Part shown: in pieces, positions 17,203-25,229 of the stretch | How the letters are laid out: each line of letters begins with the position of its first letter | Position numbering within the stretch: position 1 is the first letter of the stretch | From: Tichowtungia sp964398915 | Lineage (GTDB): Bacteria > Verrucomicrobiota > Kiritimatiellia > Kiritimatiellales > Tichowtungiaceae | Assembly (NCBI GenBank): GCA_964398915.1 | Contig: CAYNOR010000001.1 | Coordinates: 1-64,000, forward strand | Length of the DNA stretch: 64,000 nt | Direction of reading: 5' to 3' | The notes under the pieces: generated by a model | What the model saw: the letters and a program-made list of their open reading frames with translations, nothing else | Database searches by the model: none | Told to the model about the DNA's origin: nothing | Position numbers and translations under genes: made by a program

Positions 17203-17913
17203 ATGAAGTATAAACGTATTTTGCTCAAACTCAGCGGCGAAGCACTCCAGAACAGAGAAAAAGGACTCAGTATTGATCCCGCCGTCCTCGCGTCCATCGG
17301 GCGGCAGTTTAAACAACTCATCGAAGCCGGTGCAGAAATCGCCGTGGTCGTCGGCGGCGGCAACATCTTCCGCGGACTTGCCGGCGAAGCAGGCGGAACC
17401 GACCGCACCACGGGAGACCATATGGGCATGCTCGCCACCGTAATTAACTCGCTCGCCCTCCAGTCGGCCCTCGAAAATGTAGACATCCAGACACGCGTCA
17501 TGACCGCCATCAGCATGCCTTCCGTCGCCGAACCGTTCATCCGCCGCAAAGCAATGCGCCACCTTGAAAAAGGCCGTGTCGTCATCTTCGGCGCAGGCAC
17601 CGGCAACCCCTACTTCACCACCGATAGCGCCGCCGCGCTGCGTGCATCCGAAATCGGAGCCAATGTCCTGATGAAAGCCACCAAGGTGGACGGCATCTAC
17701 ACCGCCGATCCGGTAAAAGACAAAACCGCCACCCGCTACGAAAAAATATCTTACGGCGAAGCGTTGAGCAAGCAGCTCAAGGTCATGGACGCCGCCGCAT
17801 TTTCACTTTGTATGGAAAATAATATTCCGATCGTCGTTTTCGACTTTTTCAAAGAAGGCGAAATTCTACGCGCCTTCCGCGGCGAAAACGCAGGAACATT
17901 AGTCTGTCACTAA
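17203..17913 (+). CDS. pyrH: UMP kinase
   Basis: Bacterial UMP kinase (amino-acid-kinase fold) that makes UDP for RNA, DNA and UDP-sugar synthesis. The 236-residue length is standard. N-terminal KRILLKLSGEAL, the nucleotide/phosphate loops VVVGGGNIFRG and TGNPYFTTDSAAALRA, and KVDGIYTADP are all present. GAGAGGA precedes the ATG at 17203; the frame is open 25 codons further upstream, but that would give an extension not seen in the family. The gene is followed after 17 bases by frr, a very common pairing. A copy of the dispersed 15-bp palindrome lies upstream at 17134-17148. Confidence 0.97.
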   Translation: MKYKRILLKLSGEALQNREKGLSIDPAVLASIGRQFKQLIEAGAEIAVVVGGGNIFRGLAGEAGGTDRTTGDHMGMLATVINSLALQSALENVDIQTRVMTAISMPSVAEPFIRRKAMRHLEKGRVVIFGAGTGNPYFTTDSAAALRASEIGANVLMKATKVDGIYTADPVKDKTATRYEKISYGEALSKQLKVMDAAAFSLCMENNIPIVVFDFFKEGEILRAFRGENAGTLVCH

Positions 17914-17930
17914 GTTCAAAGGAGAAGATT

Positions 17931-18494
17931 ATGGAATCGAGTATTGAAGTACTGCTGGCGGCTGAAGAGAGAATGGACAAATGCGTTGAATTTCTTCATC
18001 ACGACCTGAGCGGACTGCGCACCGGCAAGGCAAGCCCCAGCCTCGTTGAAAACATCACCGTTGAATACTACGGCACTGCCACCCGCCTGCGCGATATCGC
18101 CAATATCTCAACTCCCGAGCCGCGCCTGCTGGTCATCAGCCCATTTGACCCCTCGTCGCTCAGCGCCATTGAAAAAGCCATTAATGCCGCCAATATCGGC
18201 ATTTCCCCGATGAACGACGGACGTCTCATCCGCGTGCCGATTCCCGAAATGAGCGAACAGCGGCGCAAAGATATGGCCAAAGTCGCCTCGCGCGCCACCG
18301 AAGAACAACGCATCGCCGTCCGCAACGTCCGCCGCGAAGCCAATGAACAGCTCAAGGCGCTCCAGAAAGACGGCACCATCACCGAAGACGACCGCGACAG
18401 CAGCCTCGAAGAAGTCCAGAAGCTGACCGATGCCCGCATCAAAAAAATGGATGACATGCTCGCCGCCAAGGAAAAAGAAATGATGGTGGTGTAG
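17931..18494 (+). CDS. frr: Ribosome recycling factor
   Basis: Ribosome recycling factor, which with EF-G splits post-termination ribosomes. The 187-residue length is normal. The family signature LRTGKASPSLVENITVEYYG is near the N-terminus, and the C-terminal three-helix-bundle strand MSEQRRKDMAKVASRATEEQ is intact. AAGGAG precedes the ATG. It lies directly behind pyrH, as in many bacteria. Confidence 0.97.
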   Translation: MESSIEVLLAAEERMDKCVEFLHHDLSGLRTGKASPSLVENITVEYYGTATRLRDIANISTPEPRLLVISPFDPSSLSAIEKAINAANIGISPMNDGRLIRVPIPEMSEQRRKDMAKVASRATEEQRIAVRNVRREANEQLKALQKDGTITEDDRDSSLEEVQKLTDARIKKMDDMLAAKEKEMMVV

Positions 18495-18496
18495 GA

Positions 18497-18575
18497 GAAA
18501 GGATGAAAGATGAGATATGAAAGATGAAAAAGGCATGTTCCATTTTCATAGCTCATCATTCATAGTTCATAGCTC
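18497..18575. repeat. Degenerate ATGAAAGATG/CATAGCTCAT repeat tract
   Basis: The space between frr and the coaC-like gene consists of short degenerate repeats: ATGAAAGATGA is repeated in the first half and TCATAGCTCAT / TCATAGTTCAT in the second. The second half read backwards resembles the first, so the tract could fold on itself. It contains no good ribosome binding site for the downstream start. A similar ATGAAAGATGAAAA string occurs near 19895. Confidence 0.6.
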
Positions 18576-19127
18576 ATGAAACGTATCCTCATAGGTGTGA
18601 CCGGCGGAATCGCGGCGTACAAGGCGGCCAGTGTCGTCAGTGCGCTCAAACAGGCCGGACACGACGTACAGGTGGCGATGACGCCTGCCGCCTGCCAGTT
18701 CGTCACGCCGCTCACCTTCGCCGCACTGTCGCAGAAAGAAGTGCGTACGGAACTCTTTCCGGCGCACCCGACCTCCGACAAAGCTCAGCTCTACCCGCAC
18801 CTATACCCCGCCACCGAAGCTGATCTCTTCGCCGTCCTGCCCGCCACCGCCGATATCATCGGCAAACTGGCCTACGGCTTCGGCGACGACATCGTTTCCG
18901 CCAGTGCGCTGTCGCTCGGCAAGAAATGCGTCAAAATTTTCTGCCCCGCCATGAACACGCAGATGTGGGACAACCCCGTCGTCCGCGAAAACGTCCAGAC
19001 TCTGGAAAAGCGTGGTTGGCTACGAATCGGCCCCGAAACCGGCATCATGGCCTGCGGTACCGAAGGGGCCGGACGCATGAGCGAACCCACCGTTATTCTC
19101 GAAGCGATTAAAAAAGCGCTCACATGA
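18576..19127 (+). CDS. coaC: Phosphopantothenoylcysteine decarboxylase
   Basis: Flavin-dependent decarboxylation of 4'-phospho-N-pantothenoylcysteine in CoA synthesis. The 183-residue protein corresponds to the N-terminal half of bifunctional Dfp/CoaBC. It has the HFCD-type flavoprotein start GVTGGIAAYKAASVV, the ATEADLFAVLPATADIIGKLA region, the substrate motif PAMNTQMWDNP and a C-terminal MACGTEGAGRM containing the active-site cysteine loop. The usual catalytic His after strand 3 (HP in HPTSDKAQLYPH) is plausible. The coaB gene overlaps its stop by 4 bases (ATGA), so the usual fused gene is split in two here. Confidence 0.9.
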   Translation: MKRILIGVTGGIAAYKAASVVSALKQAGHDVQVAMTPAACQFVTPLTFAALSQKEVRTELFPAHPTSDKAQLYPHLYPATEADLFAVLPATADIIGKLAYGFGDDIVSASALSLGKKCVKIFCPAMNTQMWDNPVVRENVQTLEKRGWLRIGPETGIMACGTEGAGRMSEPTVILEAIKKALT

Positions 19128-19795
19128 AAAAGGTTCTCATCCTCTCCGGGCCGACGCACGAATACTTCGATCCGGTGCGCTTTATCGGCAATGCCAGTTC
19201 AGGGAAAATGGGCAAAGCCCTCGCCGAAGAAGCGCTTAAACGCGGCATGGACGTCGAATTCATCTCCGGCCCAGTCGCAGAAGAAAATCTCCCCAACGTA
19301 GATGCGACGCCCTCGTCGCATCCCGACGGAAAAGAAAACGCGACGAGGGCGTCGCGTCTACAAATTAAGACGGTCATCTCCGCCGAAGAAATTCTGGCCG
19401 CCGCGAAAGAAAAATTCGCTACCGCCGACCTCATCATCTTCGCCGCCGCCGTCGCCGACTTCCAACCCTTGGAAAAATCGGACGAAAAAATTCCAAAGCT
19501 TGGAACAAATCTGACGATTGAACTGAAACCGACGCCCGACATCGCAGCCGCGCTCTGCGCCAATAAACGGAAAGATCAAGTCGCTATCGGCTTTGCTCTC
19601 CAGACACACGACGGCGAAGCCAAAGCCCGCGAAAAACTGGTTTCAAAAAATCTGGACGGCATCATCCTGAACACCCCCGCCACCCTCGGCGCAGAATCCG
19701 GCCTTTTTACATGGATAGATTCCCAAGGCTTGGAAAACTGGGGTTCGCTTGGTAAAGCGGAATGCGCGAAGCGGATTTTTAGCCAAATCAAATAA
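19124..19795 (+). CDS. coaB: Phosphopantothenate-cysteine ligase
   Basis: Joins 4'-phosphopantothenate with cysteine. The 223-residue protein matches the C-terminal half of Dfp/CoaBC: the start LILSGPTHEYFDPVRFIGNASSG (nucleotide-binding), then IFAAAVADF and, near the end, the AIGFALQTHDGEAKAREKL region. It lacks the N-terminal decarboxylase because that is a separate overlapping gene upstream. Three copies of the dispersed TTCCAANNNTTGGAA-type palindrome lie in this gene (19460-19474, 19491-19505 and a variant at 19721-19735), the highest density in the window. Translation is probably coupled to coaC through the ATGA overlap. Confidence 0.9.
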   Translation: MKKVLILSGPTHEYFDPVRFIGNASSGKMGKALAEEALKRGMDVEFISGPVAEENLPNVDATPSSHPDGKENATRASRLQIKTVISAEEILAAAKEKFATADLIIFAAAVADFQPLEKSDEKIPKLGTNLTIELKPTPDIAAALCANKRKDQVAIGFALQTHDGEAKAREKLVSKNLDGIILNTPATLGAESGLFTWIDSQGLENWGSLGKAECAKRIFSQIK

Positions 19796-19797
19796 AA

Positions 19798-19877
19798 GCA
19801 AAGACGCTGAGTACACAAAGGCTCGCAAAGTTCATCAGCATTACTTCGCGGTTTTTTTGCGTCCTCAGCGTCTTTGC
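19798..19877. repeat. Extragenic inverted repeat (CAAAGACGC family)
   Basis: An 80-base element with perfect 13-bp inverted ends, GCAAAGACGCTGA (19798-19810) and TCAGCGTCTTTGC (19865-19877), extended by imperfect complementarity inside. It fills the space between coaB and the convergent GtrA gene. Strings of the type CGCAAAGACGC...GCAAAG are known as extragenic repeats in many Gram-negative genomes and read spuriously as TQRKDAED-like peptides. It may also act as a bidirectional terminator. Confidence 0.7.
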
Positions 19878-19888
19878 GTTGAGTTCTT

Positions 19889-20392
19889 CTACCCATGAAA
19901 GATGAAAAACTTGCGGCCGGCATAGTTGATAAGGAGCGCGGAGATCATGGCGGCAATGTAGGAATAGGTGGTGTCGATTCCGAAGGCTTTGATCAGCCAG
20001 GCACCCGTAAACGTTCCGACGAAAAATGAAATTAACGAAACGGCGTAGAAGAGCATCAGTTCGTGGTGCCGTTTGTGTTTACCGGCTTTAAAGACAAACA
20101 GGACGTTGAGGATGTAGGCGGTGAAATTGGAGAAGAGAAAACAAATGGCTTTATCGATCCAGTAGTTCCGCAGGCGGACGGATTCGCTGACCGCACGGAT
20201 GTCCAGATTCAAAAACCCGAGCAGTTTGGTGAATGGGTCGCTTTCGGTCAGCGCTGGGAAGACCAGCCAGGCGAAAAGGAAAAAGACTATCATATCGACC
20301 GCAGTGGCCGCGCCGCCGCAAAGTCCGTATTTGATGAACTGGACGAGACGGTTATCTTTTTCCGCGAGAAACGCCTGAATTTGTTTTTTCAT
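19889..20392 (-). CDS. GtrA-like membrane protein
   Basis: A 167-residue membrane protein of the GtrA family with four hydrophobic helices, starting with QFIKYGLCGGAATAVDMIVFF and ending in LINYAGRKFFIFHG, both typical. GtrA proteins are thought to flip or assist transport of polyprenyl-phosphate sugars in cell-surface glycosylation. It is longer than average between helices 1 and 3 because of an inserted stretch (about 55-85). The ATG at 20392 is preferred; the frame is open another 44 codons upstream, but that part runs into the hppA terminator. No glycosyltransferase is adjacent. Confidence 0.82.
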   Translation of the reverse strand: MKKQIQAFLAEKDNRLVQFIKYGLCGGAATAVDMIVFFLFAWLVFPALTESDPFTKLLGFLNLDIRAVSESVRLRNYWIDKAICFLFSNFTAYILNVLFVFKAGKHKRHHELMLFYAVSLISFFVGTFTGAWLIKAFGIDTTYSYIAAMISALLINYAGRKFFIFHG

Positions 20393-20433
20393 GGTTTGAG
20401 TCTGCCTGTAAGCGGACGAAGAATCAAATAAAC

Positions 20434-20462
20434 AAAAAGGCCGCCCTTCCGGACGGCCTTTT
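20434..20462 (-). terminator. Intrinsic terminator after hppA
   Basis: Read on the minus strand, a stem AAAAGGCCG / CGGCCTTTT with a 10-base loop is followed by a T-rich stretch. It lies about 20 bases past the hppA stop. Confidence 0.85.
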
Positions 20463-20480
20463 GCTTTCAGTCCTGAAAAC

Positions 20481-22811
20481 TTACTTGGCAGCAATCGTGG
20501 CGATATGGAGCCACTCTTGAACAACCGGAGAAAATTTTACAACAACCGGCGTGAAGACGACGCTGACCATGGCCATCAGTTTGATGAGAATATTCAGCGA
20601 CGGCCCACAGGTGTCTTTGCACGGATCGCCGACGGTATCACCGATAACGGCCGCACCATGAACGGGATTCTTGCTTCCGTCCGGCAGGCGTTTCCCGCCA
20701 TGAGCGCCGCGTTCGATGTATTTCTTGGCGTTGTCCCAGGCACCGCCCGCGTTGTTGAGCATGCAGGCCAGCACAAAGCCGGTGGTCATTCCGCCCGCGA
20801 GCAGACCCATCACACCGGGGACGCCGAGAATCAGACCGGTTACAACCGGAACAATGATGGCCATCAGAGATGGCACCAGCATTTCACGCTGAGCGCCAGC
20901 GGTGGAAATAGCAACACAACGCGCGTAGTCGGGTTTTTGCGTGCCTTTCATGATGCCGGGGAATTCTTTGAACTGAGCGCGGACTTCTTCAACCATGGAT
21001 CCGGCGGCACGACCGACGGCTTTCATAGTCATAGCGCAGAATACAAAGGCCATTACGCCGCCAAGGAACAGACCGCAGATCAGCAGCGGATTCATGATGT
21101 GCAATTCAAACGGACCGACGAATTGCATGATGTCAGCTTTTTTAGCCACTTCAGCAGTGAACCCCATGAAGGTTCCATCCGTTGCACTGGTGGCCAGTTT
21201 ACCGATCCACAGTTTAACTTCTTCGATGTAGGCGGCGAGCAGTGCCAGCGCGGTGAGTGCGGCGGAGCCGATAGCAAATCCTTTACCGGTGGCGGCCGTG
21301 GTGTTACCCAACGAGTCGAGCGCATCGGTGCGCTCACGAACCTCAGGCGGTAAATGAGCCATTTCGGCGTTTCCTCCGGCGTTATCGGCGATCGGGCCAT
21401 ACGCATCGGTTGCCAGTGTAATACCAAGGGTAGCGAGCATACCGACCGCTGCAAAACCGATACCGTAGAGGCCCATGGACATGTCATGAAACCCACCTGC
21501 GAAACCGAAAGAGCAGATGATACCGATGATGATGGTGATGACCGGGATACCGGCGGAATACATGCCGGTGGCCAGACCGTCAATGATCGTGGTGGCCGGG
21601 CCCATAACCGCTTGACCTGCGATGCCACGGGTCGGCCTGTATTCGTCAGAGGTGTAGTATTCAGTGGCCTGACCGATGACCACTCCGGCGAGAAGCCCGG
21701 AAATCACGGCTAGAACAATACCGCCAGCGATCATGTCGAGTTGCCACATGCCGACGAGCGCCAGCACAATAAGGATGGAGCTACTGAGCGTACCGGTCAG
21801 CAAGGCCTTAAGCAGGTTTTTCTGGGAGGAGCCTTCTTTGCAGCGGACAAGGAACATGCCAGCGATGGAAAGGAGCGTGCCGACACCGGCCACGATCATC
21901 GGTGCAGTGACGAGACCAACAGCGGCTTCAACAGTGTCCGTTCCCTGCATGATGCGGTATGCGCCGACGGATGCGCCGAGGGCGGCAGTGGCAAGAATGG
22001 AGCCGCAATAAGATTCGTAGAGGTCGGCACCCATACCGGCGACGTCGCCGACGTTATCACCGACGTTGTCGGCGATGGTGGCCGGGTTGCGCGGATCGTC
22101 TTCCGGGATACCGGCTTCGACCTTGCCAACGAGGTCGGCACCGACATCTGCCGCTTTGGTGTAAATCCCGCCGCCGACGCGGGCGAACAGTGCCTGAGTG
22201 GAAGCGCCCATACCGAAGGTAATCATAGTAGTGGTGATGGCGACCAGCTTGTCAGCAACCGTGCTGCCTGCCGAAACAAATGTCATACCGAATTTCACCA
22301 GCCCGTTTGCCATGTTGGTATCGGTGTAAATCAGTTTGTCGAGAATGAGGTACCAGAGACAGATGTCGAGCAGACCGAAGCCGACCACAACCAGCCCCAT
22401 GACCGCACCGGAGCGGAAGGCGACCTGCAGACCGCGGTTCAGGCTTTCCGAGCAGCCCTGCGCCGTACGCGAGGAAGCGGCGGTGGCCGTCTTCATGCCG
22501 ATAAATCCGCAAAGTCCGGAGAAAAATCCGCCGGTCAGGAAGGCAATCGGAACAAACGGATTCTGAACACCAAAACACGCAAGCACCTGTAAAATTATGA
22601 ATAAAACAAGAAATACCAGGGCAACTACTTTGTACTGGCGGGAAAGATAAGCCATCGCACCCTCACGGACATGCCCGGCAATTTCGATCATGGTGGCATT
22701 GCCTTCATTGGCCCCCATCATCTTTTTGTAAAAATAAACAGCAAACCCGATGGCCAAAATTGATGCAATCGGCGCGATCCACCAAAGACCTGATATCACT
22801 GAGCTTTCCAT
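20481..22811 (-). CDS. hppA: Membrane-bound proton/sodium-translocating pyrophosphatase
   Basis: Integral-membrane pyrophosphatase that couples PPi hydrolysis to H+ or Na+ pumping across the inner membrane. It has 776 residues and about 16 helices. Catalytic motifs are intact, including DVGADLVGKVEAGIPEDDP, NVGDNVGDVAGMGADLYESY and DNAGGNAEMA. In the segment GNTTAATGKGFAIGSA the first diagnostic position is Ala and the second Gly, the pattern of K+-dependent enzymes (K+-independent ones carry Lys and Thr). K+ dependence is therefore expected; many such enzymes pump Na+, but the ion cannot be fixed here. The gene stands alone, with a terminator after it, and suits an energy-limited anaerobe. 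Confidence 0.96.
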   Translation of the reverse strand: MESSVISGLWWIAPIASILAIGFAVYFYKKMMGANEGNATMIEIAGHVREGAMAYLSRQYKVVALVFLVLFIILQVLACFGVQNPFVPIAFLTGGFFSGLCGFIGMKTATAASSRTAQGCSESLNRGLQVAFRSGAVMGLVVVGFGLLDICLWYLILDKLIYTDTNMANGLVKFGMTFVSAGSTVADKLVAITTTMITFGMGASTQALFARVGGGIYTKAADVGADLVGKVEAGIPEDDPRNPATIADNVGDNVGDVAGMGADLYESYCGSILATAALGASVGAYRIMQGTDTVEAAVGLVTAPMIVAGVGTLLSIAGMFLVRCKEGSSQKNLLKALLTGTLSSSILIVLALVGMWQLDMIAGGIVLAVISGLLAGVVIGQATEYYTSDEYRPTRGIAGQAVMGPATTIIDGLATGMYSAGIPVITIIIGIICSFGFAGGFHDMSMGLYGIGFAAVGMLATLGITLATDAYGPIADNAGGNAEMAHLPPEVRERTDALDSLGNTTAATGKGFAIGSAALTALALLAAYIEEVKLWIGKLATSATDGTFMGFTAEVAKKADIMQFVGPFELHIMNPLLICGLFLGGVMAFVFCAMTMKAVGRAAGSMVEEVRAQFKEFPGIMKGTQKPDYARCVAISTAGAQREMLVPSLMAIIVPVVTGLILGVPGVMGLLAGGMTTGFVLACMLNNAGGAWDNAKKYIERGAHGGKRLPDGSKNPVHGAAVIGDTVGDPCKDTCGPSLNILIKLMAMVSVVFTPVVVKFSPVVQEWLHIATIAAK

Positions 22812-22954
22812 ATGTTTTCCCTTTCCTGTTTAATAGTCGCAAAACAAAAATTAAATTTTCGGCATTGTTACGGTACGTAGCGAAAAAGAAAGTAGCAAGG
22901 CGATATTAATAAAAAATATTCTTGTTAACTGATGGCAGGCGGACGACAGAGAAA

Positions 22955-23647
22955 TCAGATCAGAAGGGGACCGAATGGAAAGGTTTCCGGACTTTTAAAA
23001 ATATCTAAATCGCGCGTACAAACTTCTGAAAAATTAGCCAGCAGGCGATCCCTGACAGATTCCATCGACGGGCAGGTGTCACCCAAAACAGTCTTCATAG
23101 AGGCGACAGGCTGGCCAACCAGCCCGCACGGCACGATGGTCTGAAAGCCGCTTAAATCGAGACTGACATTAAAACTCATGCCGTGAAAAGCGACCCATCG
23201 TTTAAGCCGGAAGCCGATGGCGGCCACCTTCCCCTGCTCTGTCCAGGCTCCGTTTTTGCCTTCACGCCGGAAACCGGCGATACCGAAATCGGCCAACGTA
23301 CGCAGAGCGACTTCTTCCAGATTCCACAAGTATCCATGTGAATCAGCTTCGGATCCGCCGAGATGAATGATCGGATAAAGAACCCATTGCCCCGGTGCAT
23401 GGTAGGTAACGTCGCCGCCGCGCTCGGCATGAAACACTTCAATCCCCAGTGCTTTATATTCTTCCGCCGTTTTAAGCAGATAGTTGTCGCGGCCGCGATT
23501 GCCGAGCGTAACGGTCGGCGTATGCTGAAGAATCAGCACGGTATCGGGGATTTCATTGCGCTGCCTTGCCGCCAATAAACGATACTGCATATCAAGTCCG
23601 GCCTGATACAGAACCGGATCATTAAACTGCAAGGCCCAGGCTTTCAT
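22955..23647 (-). CDS. lipB: Octanoyltransferase LipB
   Basis: Transfers octanoate from acyl carrier protein to lipoyl domains, the first step of lipoate assembly. The family motifs are present: RGGDVTYHAPGQ (about 75-86), GKVAAIGFRLKRWVAFHG with the catalytic Lys, and VPCGL with the nucleophilic Cys. The 230-residue length is normal. The ATG at 23647 directly abuts the T-run of the gcvH terminator and has no Shine-Dalgarno, which is odd. No better start fits the family N-terminus. The upstream gene encodes the H protein, a substrate of this enzyme. Confidence 0.95.
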   Translation of the reverse strand: MKAWALQFNDPVLYQAGLDMQYRLLAARQRNEIPDTVLILQHTPTVTLGNRGRDNYLLKTAEEYKALGIEVFHAERGGDVTYHAPGQWVLYPIIHLGGSEADSHGYLWNLEEVALRTLADFGIAGFRREGKNGAWTEQGKVAAIGFRLKRWVAFHGMSFNVSLDLSGFQTIVPCGLVGQPVASMKTVLGDTCPSMESVRDRLLANFSEVCTRDLDIFKSPETFPFGPLLI

Positions 23648-23676
23648 AAAAAAAAGGGCGGCCGCGCCGCCCTTTT
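23648..23676 (-). terminator. Strong intrinsic terminator between gcvH and lipB
   Basis: Perfect 11-bp stem AAAAGGGCGGC / GCCGCCCTTTT with a 3-base loop (stem 23652-23676), followed on the minus strand by a run of eight T at 23655-23648. It begins 2 bases past the gcvH stop, and its T-run touches the lipB start codon, so it could act as an attenuator for lipB as well as a terminator. Confidence 0.9.
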
Positions 23677-23677
23677 G

Positions 23678-24079
23678 TTAATCCTCTTCGATCTCAGGCT
23701 CTTCGTCGCAACTCTCGGCGTATTCTTCAGCGCTCATGAGGTTGTCGACGTCTTCTTCTTTACGCACTTCGATTTTGAAAAGCCAGCCTGCATTGTAAGG
23801 GCTGGCGTTGATCATATCAGGAGAATCTTCAAGATCTCCATTGACCTCTACGATCGTTCCGGCTACCGGAGCATAAATATCAGAAGCTGCTTTGACTGAC
23901 TCGACTACGGCGACTTCATCACCTGCTTCCACTTCACGCCCCACATCAGGCAACTCAACAAAGGTTATATCGGAAAGCTGGTTCTGAGCAAAATCGGTAA
24001 TGCCCACCGTAGCGACGTTTTCATCAATCCGGAGCCACTCGTGAGTGCTCGCATAATACAAATCATTCGGTACTGCCAT
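23678..24079 (-). CDS. gcvH: Glycine cleavage system H protein
   Basis: Lipoyl-carrier protein of the glycine cleavage system, moving the aminomethyl group between the P, T and L proteins. The lipoylated Lys is in VESVKAASDI (about residue 65), in the usual context, and the N-terminal STHEWLRID is typical. The protein is 133 residues, with an acidic tail. The P, T and L genes are not in the window, but lipB, which lipoylates this protein, follows. The ribosome binding site GGAGAGAAA is near the ATG. A tRNA-Cys gene lies just upstream on the same strand. Confidence 0.95.
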   Translation of the reverse strand: MAVPNDLYYASTHEWLRIDENVATVGITDFAQNQLSDITFVELPDVGREVEAGDEVAVVESVKAASDIYAPVAGTIVEVNGDLEDSPDMINASPYNAGWLFKIEVRKEEDVDNLMSAEEYAESCDEEPEIEED

Positions 24080-24114
24080 TTTTCTCTCCTTCGATGAGTG
24101 CTCTGTTCAAATGT

Positions 24115-24188
24115 TGGAGGCGCGAAGCGGAATTGAACCGCTCTAGCAGGTTTTGCAGACCCGTGCCTAACCTCTCGGCCATCGCGCC
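24115..24188 (-). tRNA. tRNA-Cys (anticodon GCA)
   Basis: Read on the minus strand, the acceptor stem GGCGCGA pairs with TCGCGCC, followed by discriminator U and an encoded CCA (total 74 bases). The anticodon loop CTGCAAA gives GCA for cysteine. The T-loop TTCAATT and a D-arm with GGTTAGGC are visible. U73 is the known identity base for cysteinyl-tRNA synthetase, which supports the assignment. It lies 35 bases upstream of gcvH, and processing from a shared transcript is possible. Confidence 0.95.
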
Positions 24189-24283
24189 CTCGTTAAAGGG
24201 CTCCCAATGTAATGAGCTCAGAGATTGTTTAAAGGAAATTTTTAAAAAATCTCACTTTTATTTATTGCCGCCTTGGAGATCGT

Positions 24284-25123
24284 TTAGCTGAGCACGACGT
24301 TATCAATGAGCCGCGCACCGGAAAACTTAACCGCTAAAGCTATCAGCGCTTGTTTTTCAACTATTTCTACAGGCTGAAGTGTTTCGTTATCAACAAGTTC
24401 TATATAATCAATCCGTCCACTGGTTTCCCTAATCACCCCGCACATCGCTGCCTTGATTTTCCCCGCACAGCGTTCACCCGCCGCAGACAGGGCCTTGGCA
24501 GTTTCCAATGATTGGAAAAGGCAAACGGCCTCTTTTCTCTCTTCCGACGTCAAATATTTGTTACGGGAGCTCATGGCAAGACCGTCAACTTCACGCACGG
24601 TCGGTCCGGAAATAATTTCAACAGGAAAATTCAAATCGCGCACCATACGGCGCAGCACACGCAATTGCTGGGCATCTTTTTCTCCCAGCACCATGAAATC
24701 CGGCAACACGATGTTCAGCAACTTGGCGACAACCGTGCAAACACCGCGAAAATGACCGGGCCGTGTTGCCCCGCACAGCACGCCGGAAAGAGACCCTTCA
24801 TCTACCCAGATACTATGTCCAGCAAGATACATATTCTCGGGGGTCGGATAAAATAAGAAATCAACTCCCGCCTCACGGCAGAGTTTTTCGTCGCGCTCAA
24901 AATCGCGCGGATACTTGCTGAGATCTTCATTGAGGCCAAACTGCGCTGGATTTACAAAAATACTAGCCACAACGCTATCGGCGTTTTCACGTGCAATTTG
25001 TACCAGTGAAAGATGCCCTGCGTGCAGGTAGCCCATCGTCGGAACGAATCCGATTCGCTTCCCTGCCCGGCGTAACGCCTGCGCCATCCGCTGCATTTCG
25101 ACGGGAGTGTTTATAATTTTCAT
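24284..25123 (-). CDS. panC: Pantothenate synthetase
   Basis: ATP-dependent condensation of pantoate with beta-alanine, giving pantothenate for CoA. The protein of about 279 residues carries the nucleotidyltransferase motif PTMGYLHAGHLSLV, then FVNPAQFGLNEDLSKYPR, VLGEKDAQQL and the KMSKS-like loop AMSSRN. The ATG at 25123 is used here; a TTG three codons upstream is also open. No strong Shine-Dalgarno is visible. A perfect copy of the dispersed palindrome lies at 24503-24517, where it encodes FQSLE. The coaB/coaC pair of the same pathway is 5 kb away. Confidence 0.95.
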   Translation of the reverse strand: MKIINTPVEMQRMAQALRRAGKRIGFVPTMGYLHAGHLSLVQIARENADSVVASIFVNPAQFGLNEDLSKYPRDFERDEKLCREAGVDFLFYPTPENMYLAGHSIWVDEGSLSGVLCGATRPGHFRGVCTVVAKLLNIVLPDFMVLGEKDAQQLRVLRRMVRDLNFPVEIISGPTVREVDGLAMSSRNKYLTSEERKEAVCLFQSLETAKALSAAGERCAGKIKAAMCGVIRETSGRIDYIELVDNETLQPVEIVEKQALIALAVKFSGARLIDNVVLS

Positions 25124-25229
25124 AGATATCAATCAAATAGGTTGCTGCTCTGCAAAGACTGCCGGATTAAACGTCGCTTACGGTATCGAGATAACACAAC
25201 TGTTGCCAGACGAAATATCGCTGCACTGA

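Noticed and set aside
19576..19923. 115-codon minus-strand frame containing RRTQRKDAEDAKK
   Set aside because: This is the typical spurious reading of the CAAAGACGC extragenic repeat.
20505..22592. Two long plus-strand frames opposite hppA
   Set aside because: Both lie fully within the conserved pyrophosphatase gene and have no recognisable domains.
24080..24114. Glycine riboswitch upstream of gcvH
   Set aside because: Only 35 bases separate gcvH from the tRNA-Cys gene, too short for an aptamer.
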